A stretch of 64,000 nt of DNA from Streptomyces rimosus (GTDB taxonomy: Bacteria > Actinomycetota > Actinomycetes > Streptomycetales > Streptomycetaceae), in NCBI RefSeq assembly GCF_008704655.1, contig NZ_CP023688.1:8931001-8995000 (forward strand). Reading direction: 5' to 3'. Position 1 is the first letter of the stretch. Each line of letters starts with the position of its first letter. Shown here in pieces: positions 58,808 through 64,000 of this stretch. Below the pieces are notes generated by a model. That model saw only the letters and a program-made list of their open reading frames with translations. It ran no database searches and was not told the origin of the DNA. The translations under genes were made by a program, and so were the position numbers.

Positions 58808-59332
58808 ATGACCCCCACCCCCAGTCCGCTGCCGGTGCCCGGCATTCCCGCGATGTGCCCGCAGTGTCTGACCGCCCTCGACGGCCCGCTGCCGGACGTC
58901 GGGCAGACCAAGAGCGGCACGGGGTGCGTCGTACGGACCGGGCTCGCCGAGCACGCGGACATCACCTTTCACGCCGCCACCACGGTGGGGCCCACGGTCG
59001 GGGACCGGAACACCCACGTGGACCGCCTCACCGACGCCCACGGGACCACCGTGGGCACCATCACCGGCGGCGGCTGGAAGGTGTTCGAACACCCCCGGGA
59101 CGGCCATGTGCTGTCCTACTACCGCGAGGAGATCGAGTTCCCGGACGGCACGGTCGTCACGTCCGGCTGGATGGACTCCACCGCCGTGTGGTCCGGCCAG
59201 TGGCAGAGCCTGCACGCGGTCGGCACCGGCGGCGCCTACCACGGCCTGGTCGGCGTGCGGCAGATCCGGCAGGAGGAACCCCGCCGGCTGTTCCGCGCCA
59301 ACATCGTCCTGTGCGCCACCGGCGGCAGGTGA
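58808..59332 (+). CDS. Allene-oxide-cyclase-like beta-barrel protein
   Basis: 174 residues. The first 45 include two Cys (AMCPQCLTALDGPL). The rest is a beta-barrel: HADITFHAATTVGPTVGDRN, TTVGTITGGGWKVFEHPRDG, LSYYREEIEFPDGTVVTSGW, GTGGAYHGLVGVRQIRQEE, LFRANIVLCATG. The order and the GxGGAYxGLVGxR block fit the allene oxide cyclase/dirigent-like barrel family. Bacterial relatives with this fold, such as the PyrI4-type barrels, can catalyse cyclisations in polyketide pathways. A tailoring or cyclase role here is inferred. It sits 10 bp before an MFS gene in the cluster. Confidence 0.6.
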   Translation: MTPTPSPLPVPGIPAMCPQCLTALDGPLPDVGQTKSGTGCVVRTGLAEHADITFHAATTVGPTVGDRNTHVDRLTDAHGTTVGTITGGGWKVFEHPRDGHVLSYYREEIEFPDGTVVTSGWMDSTAVWSGQWQSLHAVGTGGAYHGLVGVRQIRQEEPRRLFRANIVLCATGGR

Positions 59333-59342
59333 GAGGGGCCCG

Positions 59343-60644
59343 GTGTCTTCCCTCGGACGCGCCCGGTGGGGCATCGGCGCCCTCCTGGCGGGCGGCCTGC
59401 TCGTCAACTTCGCGGACCGTACGGTGCTGTCCGTCGCGGCGCCGCAGCTGGCCGACGAGTTCGGGTGGAGCCTGAGCCGGCTGGGCGTCGTCCTCGCGGC
59501 GTTCAGCTGGTCCTACGGGCTGGTCCAGCTGCCGGCCGGCGCGCTGGTGGACCGGATCGGCGTCAAGTGGCTCAACCGCGTCGCGGTGACGCTGTGGGGC
59601 GTGGCCAGCCTGCTGCTCGCGGTCGCGGGCGGGCTCGGCCTGATCATCGTCTCGCGGCTGCTGCTGGGCATCGCCGAGGGGCCCTTCATGCTCAGCGCCG
59701 CGAAGGCCACCGCCACGTGGTTCCCCACCGCCGAACGCGGCCGCGCGACCGCGCTCTTCGACGGGGCCACGAAACTGGCCAACGTCATCGGGCTGCCGGT
59801 GCTCGCCCTCGTGGTGAGCACCTGGGGCTGGCGCGCCGGATTCCAGTTCACCGGCGTGCTCAGCCTGCTGTTCGCCGCCGTGTGGTGGTGGCGCTACCGG
59901 GACCCGGCCGAACACCCCCGGCTGGGCGCCGCCGAGCGCGCGCACCTGGCGGCCGGCGGCGCGCGCGTCACCGACCGGCCGCGCGGCTCCGTCCTGCGCC
60001 CGGTGCTGCGCTCCGGCCGCCTGTGGACGATGGCGCTCGGCTTCGCCTGCTACGGCTACGCCATCAACGTCGTCCTGACCTGGATGCCGGAGTTCTTCCA
60101 GCGGCAGTTCGGCACCCGCACCCTGGGCTCCGGCCTGTACTCGGCGGTCCCCTGGATCGTGGCCACCGTCGCCGAACTCGCCCTCGGCGGCTGGCTGGCC
60201 GACCGTCTCGTACGGGGCGGACGCGACCCGATGAAGGTCCGCAGGACCGTGCTGACCTGCGGCCTCGCGGTGGGCGCGTCCGTCGGCCTCGCGGGTACGG
60301 CGCCCAACGGCCCGGCCGCCATGGGGTGGATGTCGCTCTCCCTCGGCGGGCTCGCGGTCGCGGCCCCGGCGGCCTGGAGCCTGCCCGGCCTGCTCGCGCC
60401 GCCCGGCGCGGTGGGCGCGGCCGGCGGGCTGATGAACTTCGCCAACGCCGCCGCCACCACGACGGGTGTGGTGTTCACCGGCTGGCTGGCGGAGGTGACC
60501 GGGTCGTTCGGCGCGCCCTTCGTGTTCGCCGCCGCCGTCCTGGGCGCCGGGATCCTGCTGTACCGGCGGCTGCTCGCGCCGCGTCCCGGGCAGGCGCCCG
60601 CGGCCGCGCCCCGCACGGAAGGAGACGAAGCCCTGGCCCTATAG
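59343..60644 (+). CDS. MFS transporter (anion/organic acid symporter type)
   Basis: 433 residues with 12 hydrophobic segments. The pattern LLVNFADRTVLSVAAPQLAD, SRLGVVLAAFSWSYGLVQLP, LVDRIGVKWLNRVAVTLWG and RLLLGIAEGPFMLSAAKATA is typical of the ACS family (hexuronate, phthalate and other organic-anion symporters). It could import a precursor such as an aryl acid or export an acidic product. GTG 59343 with a GAGAGGGG site is the probable start. It is 10 bp from the barrel-protein gene and probably in one operon with it. Confidence 0.88.
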   Translation: MSSLGRARWGIGALLAGGLLVNFADRTVLSVAAPQLADEFGWSLSRLGVVLAAFSWSYGLVQLPAGALVDRIGVKWLNRVAVTLWGVASLLLAVAGGLGLIIVSRLLLGIAEGPFMLSAAKATATWFPTAERGRATALFDGATKLANVIGLPVLALVVSTWGWRAGFQFTGVLSLLFAAVWWWRYRDPAEHPRLGAAERAHLAAGGARVTDRPRGSVLRPVLRSGRLWTMALGFACYGYAINVVLTWMPEFFQRQFGTRTLGSGLYSAVPWIVATVAELALGGWLADRLVRGGRDPMKVRRTVLTCGLAVGASVGLAGTAPNGPAAMGWMSLSLGGLAVAAPAAWSLPGLLAPPGAVGAAGGLMNFANAAATTTGVVFTGWLAEVTGSFGAPFVFAAAVLGAGILLYRRLLAPRPGQAPAAAPRTEGDEALAL

Positions 60645-60682
60645 CACACTTTCGGTTGGTACCGGGATTGCCGTGCGCATAA

Positions 60683-60712
60683 CGCAAAGCGACTTTGCGA
60701 TAATTTTCTGCT
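60683..60712 (+). terminator. Intrinsic-type terminator
   Basis: CGCAAAG-CGA-CTTTGCG (60683-60699) is a 7-bp hairpin followed by ATAATTTTCTG, an unusually T-rich tail for this genome, 40 bp after the MFS stop codon. Confidence 0.6.
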
Positions 60713-60870
60713 GGTGGTGATCTGCGCCTGTCGGCCTCCGGTTAGGCTGCCCAGTGCTTCGTTCGCGAGCGCTGGAGGGGTTTTGTGCACAGCGGTATGT
60801 CCGACCGGTACGAGCAGAGCGAGCGGTTTCTCCCGGGCATGCGCGTATTAGGCGGCGGGGCGAGGCTGCC

Positions 60871-62178
60871 GTGAGCGACTCCGTAACGTTGTCCGCCTGC
60901 CTGAAAAGACTGTCCTGGTCCCCGGACCGGCTCGCCCGCGAGATCAACCGGGTGTGCGGCGGGGGCACGATCAGCGACAAGGCTCCCTACAATTGGCTCA
61001 AAGGCTCCCTGCCGCGGCGTCAACTTCCCGAAATCGTGGCGAGAATTCTGTCCGAAAAGCTCGGGGAGCCGGTCACGGTCCGTGATCTCTGGCCGGACCG
61101 ATTTCCGGCTCCGGTGGCCGAAAAGGCAACGCTCCCGCGGCAGCGTTCCGCGGGCATCGCGCCGGACCCGCTGCCCGCGCAGGACATGGTCGCCACCGCC
61201 GTGGACTGGCTCGTGGGCAACGACCCGCCCATGACCTGCCGGCTGCGCGGCGAGGAGGTCGATCCCCACATCCTGTCGGTGCTGGAGGACCGCAGCGCCC
61301 AGCTGCGCCGCCTCGGCGACGAGCGCGCCGGAGAGCTGGTCATGGACTGGGCGGTGCAGGAGCTGCGGTGGACCCGCAAGCTCATCGCCGAGTGCAGCTA
61401 CGGCCGCGCGACCGGGCTGCGGCTGCACCGCACCGCCGCCGAACTCGCCCAGGTCGTCGGCTGGATGGCCGCCGACCTCGACATGGCCGGCCAGAGCGAG
61501 CGCCACCTCCTGGCCGCGCTGCGCTCCGCCCGTATCGCCGGGGACCGCGCGCTGGCCGCGTACGTCATCTCCTGCCTGAGCTACCGGTTCACCTGGAGCG
61601 GCCAGGGCCGGGAGGCGCTGCGGCTGATCCAGATCGCCCGCAAGGGCACCCAGGACGAGGCCCCCGGGCCGGGACAGGCGCTGCTGGCGAGCCGGCTGGC
61701 CAGGGCGTACGCCGCGCTGGGGGACGCGGTGGGCTGCCGCCGCGCCCTGGACGAGGCCCAGGAGCTGATCGAGGCCGACGGCGAGTGCCGTACCGAGCCG
61801 TGGGCGTCCTGGGTGACCCCCGCCGTACTGGTCGCCGACGCGGGCCGGTCCTGGTTGGATGTCGGCAGGTCCGCATGGGCGGAACGCCACCTGGTGCGCG
61901 GGCTGGAGCTGTTCGGCGAGAGCCAGCCGCTGAACCGGCTGCTGCACTGGACCTCACTGGCCGAGGCCCGGCTGGCGCACGGTGACGTGGACGGCGCCGC
62001 GGCCGCGACCTGGGAGGCGCTGGGGCTCTGGGAGCGGGTCACCTCGCACCGCGCCCGCGTCCGGCTGACCCGGCTGCGCAGCCGCTTCGCGCGCTGCGAC
62101 GCGATGGTGGCCCGGCAGATCGCCCAGGACACGGCGGAGGTGCTCGACGAGGCGCGCCGGCTGGCCTCCTGCGGCTGA
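60871..62178 (+). CDS. NsdA-like TPR regulator of secondary metabolism
   Basis: 435 residues from GTG 60871. The N-terminal part (TLSACLKRLSWSPDRLAREI, APYNWLKGSLPRRQLPEIVA, SEKLGEPVTVRDLWPDRF) looks like a helix-turn-helix. TPR-like helical pairs cover the rest (HLLAALRSARIAGDRALAAY, ALRLIQIARKGTQ, GDAVGCRRALDEAQELIEAD, AWAERHLVRGLELFGESQPL). This layout matches NsdA-type regulators that hold back antibiotic production and development in Streptomyces. The frame is open for 39 codons upstream without a good ribosome site. Control of this cluster is plausible from position only. Confidence 0.75.
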   Translation: MSDSVTLSACLKRLSWSPDRLAREINRVCGGGTISDKAPYNWLKGSLPRRQLPEIVARILSEKLGEPVTVRDLWPDRFPAPVAEKATLPRQRSAGIAPDPLPAQDMVATAVDWLVGNDPPMTCRLRGEEVDPHILSVLEDRSAQLRRLGDERAGELVMDWAVQELRWTRKLIAECSYGRATGLRLHRTAAELAQVVGWMAADLDMAGQSERHLLAALRSARIAGDRALAAYVISCLSYRFTWSGQGREALRLIQIARKGTQDEAPGPGQALLASRLARAYAALGDAVGCRRALDEAQELIEADGECRTEPWASWVTPAVLVADAGRSWLDVGRSAWAERHLVRGLELFGESQPLNRLLHWTSLAEARLAHGDVDGAAAATWEALGLWERVTSHRARVRLTRLRSRFARCDAMVARQIAQDTAEVLDEARRLASCG

Positions 62179-62323
62179 GCGCGGGCCGCGGCGGGAGCCG
62201 GTGCCGTACGGTTCCCGCCGCTGCGTGGCGCGGCCGGTGACGCGGCAGCGCGTCCCGCCCACCGGACCTCCGTGCCGCCCGGCCGGACCGTGACCGGGCA
62301 GTTGCGTCTGGAGGAGGGACACT

Positions 62324-63427
62324 TTGCACATCGCGTACGGAGTACCGCTGGCGCCGATGACCACGCTGCACCTGGGAGGCCCGGCCACCGCCCTCGCCGA
62401 ACTGAGGGACCTCGCGGACTTCCCCGCCGTCGTCGCCTGGGCGAACCGGTACGGCACCGCGCCCTTCTGCCTCGGGCACGGCAGCAACGTCCTCGTCAGC
62501 GACGCGGGGAGCAGCCGCCCCGTACTGCGCCTGGCGACCCGCGGCGTCGAGGTGCGCGGGACCGCGCCCGACGGGCGGGTCCTGGTCGAGGCGCAGGTCG
62601 GCCACCCGCTGCGGGACCTGGTCGAGACGACCGTCGAAGAGGGCCTGTCCGGGCTGGAGATGCTCAGCGGCATCCCCGGCACGGTCGGTGCCACCCCGGT
62701 GCAGAACGTGGGCGCGTACGGCCAGGAGATCGGCGACTGCCTCGTGCGGGTACGGGCGTGGGACTGGAAGCTGGGCCGCGCGGTGACCCTGTCCGCCGCC
62801 GAATGCGCCCTGGGCCACCGCACCAGCAAGTTCAAGGGAACCACCCGCTGGACGCTGCTCACCCTGGTCCTCGCGCTGCGGCCGTCCCTGCTGAGCGCAC
62901 CCATCACCTACCGCAGCGTCGCCGGCGTCCTGGACGTCCCGGTGGGCAGCCGGGTGCCGCTCCGGGACGCCGCGCGGGCCGTGCTGACCGTGCGCCGCGG
63001 CAAGGGCATGGTGCTGGAGGACTCCGGCATCGACCACCGTACGGTCGGCAGCGTCTTCCTGAGCCCCGAGGTCACCGGCGCGCAGCAGGCGCGGCTGCGC
63101 GCGGCCGGTGCCCCGCTGAACTCCTTCCCCGACGGCTCGACCCGGGTCAGCGCCAGCTGGCTGATCCACCGGGCCGGTTTCGGGCTGCGGACGGCCGTCG
63201 CCGACGGCGTCCGCGTCTCCTCCCGGCACTACACGCTGGTCGCGCGGTCGGGCGCGAGCGCGGCCAGCTTCGGGCAGGCCGTCGGCACCGTGCACCGCGC
63301 CGTCCTGCGGCACACCGGCGTGGCGCTCACCTCAGAAGTCGACTTCCTCGGCGACTCGCGGACGTACCCGCCCGGTTGGCCGTCACCAGCAGCACCAGCA
63401 GGTACGGCCCGCCCACCACGCCCGTGA
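62324..63427 (+). CDS. MurB-like FAD-dependent reductase
   Basis: 367 residues. The TTG start has GGAGGAGG upstream. The FAD-binding half contains MTTLHLGGPATALAELRDLA, FCLGHGSNVLVSDAG, LEMLSGIPGTVGATPVQNVG and AYGQEIGDCLVRVRAWD. The UDP-MurNAc-reductase half contains GSVFLSPEVTGAQQARLRAA, SASWLIHRAGF and the catalytic Glu region ALTSEVDFLGD. The family pattern GSFFKNP is altered to GSVFLSP. The extra 23 C-terminal residues lie in sequence shared with the opposite-strand permease. It is probably a second MurB copy or a MurB-derived tailoring enzyme; a self-resistance role is also possible. Confidence 0.82.
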   Translation: MHIAYGVPLAPMTTLHLGGPATALAELRDLADFPAVVAWANRYGTAPFCLGHGSNVLVSDAGSSRPVLRLATRGVEVRGTAPDGRVLVEAQVGHPLRDLVETTVEEGLSGLEMLSGIPGTVGATPVQNVGAYGQEIGDCLVRVRAWDWKLGRAVTLSAAECALGHRTSKFKGTTRWTLLTLVLALRPSLLSAPITYRSVAGVLDVPVGSRVPLRDAARAVLTVRRGKGMVLEDSGIDHRTVGSVFLSPEVTGAQQARLRAAGAPLNSFPDGSTRVSASWLIHRAGFGLRTAVADGVRVSSRHYTLVARSGASAASFGQAVGTVHRAVLRHTGVALTSEVDFLGDSRTYPPGWPSPAAPAGTARPPRP

Positions 63428-64000
63428 CGACGCCCACCGGCAACTCCACGGGGGTGAAGGCGTGTTCCGCGACGAAGTCGGACACCAGCGTCACCAGCGC
63501 ACCCACCAGCGCCGACGCCGCCAGGGCCGGCCCGCCGTCGCGTACCAGGCGGCGGGCGACCGGCGCGGAGACCAGCGCCACGAACGCCACCGGGCCCGCC
63601 GCCGCGGTGGCCGTCGCCGCCAGCCCCACCCCGGTCAGCAGCAGCGCGAGCCGGCTCCGCTCGACCCACAGGCCCAGGCCCCGGGCCAGGTCGTCACCGA
63701 GGCACAGCACGTTCAGAGGACGGGCCAGCGCGGCAGCCGCCAGGGCCAGCGGCACCAGACAGCAGGCCAGCGTCGTGGTGTGCGTCCAGGTGCGGCCGCT
63801 GAGACTGCCGGTCAGCCAGATCAGCACCTGCTGCGCGTCCCAGACCGCCGCGCTGGTCATCAAGTACGAGACCAGGCTGGACAACAGGGCCGTCGCACCG
63901 ATCCCGACCAGCACCAGCCGTTGGCCGGACAGCCCGCCGCGCCACGACAGCAGATAGATCGCCACGGCGGTGACCAGCGCCCCGGCCAGCGCACCCGCCG
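63327..64000 (-). CDS. FecCD-family iron-siderophore ABC permease, C-terminal part
   Basis: The gene enters from the right edge; about 224 codons are visible. Hydrophobic helices and family motifs are clear: RLVLVGIGATALLSSLVSYL, VLIWLTGSLSGRTWTHT, ALARPLNVLCLGDDLARGLG, TAAAGPVAFVALVSAPVARR and LPVGVVTGVVGGPYLLVLLV. These permeases import iron-siderophore complexes with a binding protein and an ATPase. The last 101 bp overlap the 3' end of the MurB-like gene on the opposite strand. Its place beside a pyridine-type cluster suggests uptake of a metal-binding product. Confidence 0.9.
   Translation of the reverse strand, partial: AGALAGALVTAVAIYLLSWRGGLSGQRLVLVGIGATALLSSLVSYLMTSAAVWDAQQVLIWLTGSLSGRTWTHTTTLACCLVPLALAAAALARPLNVLCLGDDLARGLGLWVERSRLALLLTGVGLAATATAAAGPVAFVALVSAPVARRLVRDGGPALAASALVGALVTLVSDFVAEHAFTPVELPVGVVTGVVGGPYLLVLLVTANRAGTSASRRGSRLLR

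Overview
The window is a high-GC actinomycete chromosome segment. GC-rich third codon positions, frequent GTG/TTG starts, Streptomyces-type regulators (SARP/AfsR, StrR/NovG, NsdA-like) and secondary-metabolism genes all point to Streptomyces or a close relative. About 58 genes are recognised, including three that are broken. All calls come from reading the sequence; no database search was run.

Layout. 1-0.6 kb: start of a Tat-exported protein behind a LacI-type operator. 1.2-5.6 kb (minus): a four-gene run with an Fe(II)/2-oxoglutarate amino-acid hydroxylase-like enzyme, a TauE/SafE permease, an FMN alpha-hydroxy-acid oxidase and a PLP aminotransferase, behind one clear promoter; it looks like an unusual amino-acid pathway. 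6.2-12.2 kb: a GNAT enzyme, then two secreted aegerolysin/ET79-like genes (one with a duplicated domain) flanking a large SARP-NB-ARC-TPR regulator, plus another small secreted protein; the two aegerolysin promoters share CGTTAG elements. 12.2-20.8 kb: LysR/MBL-hydrolase divergent pair, two overlapping ATP-grasp genes, an aminoglycoside 3''-phosphotransferase-like gene, a TetR/FAD-monooxygenase operon and a TetR/SGNH-hydrolase operon. 21.2-24.4 kb: a bacterial RING-finger protein with a TerD-like region, then a 5'-truncated kinase remnant. 24.4-27.8 kb (minus): a decaying 7-deazaguanine-type operon (shortened ATP-grasp, intact queE, wrecked folE, MFS). 28.2-40.6 kb: mostly housekeeping or membrane genes, with a macro-domain protein and an M48 protease broken at a GGCC tetranucleotide repeat. 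40.6-42 kb: a short threonyl-tRNA synthetase behind a Thr-rich leader peptide and terminator, i.e. an apparent attenuator. 42-46.9 kb: hydrolase, amidase, SDR and XRE regulator.

47.0-60.6 kb, possibly to the right edge, is a biosynthetic cluster. A NikC/VisA-like DegT aminotransferase, a NikD-like flavin oxidase, an aryl-AMP ligase and a free ACP give the parts to make and load picolinate (or a close relative) from lysine. A single KS-AT-PCP polyketide protein would extend it with malonyl-CoA, helped by a type II thioesterase. A StrR/NovG-type activator, two MFS transporters, an allene-oxide-cyclase-like barrel protein, an NsdA-like regulator, a MurB-like flavoprotein and an FecCD iron-siderophore permease follow. 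The starter logic resembles caerulomycin/collismycin and nikkomycin, but no NRPS is present in the window, so the product is unclear; pyridine chemistry next to an iron permease suggests a metal chelator.
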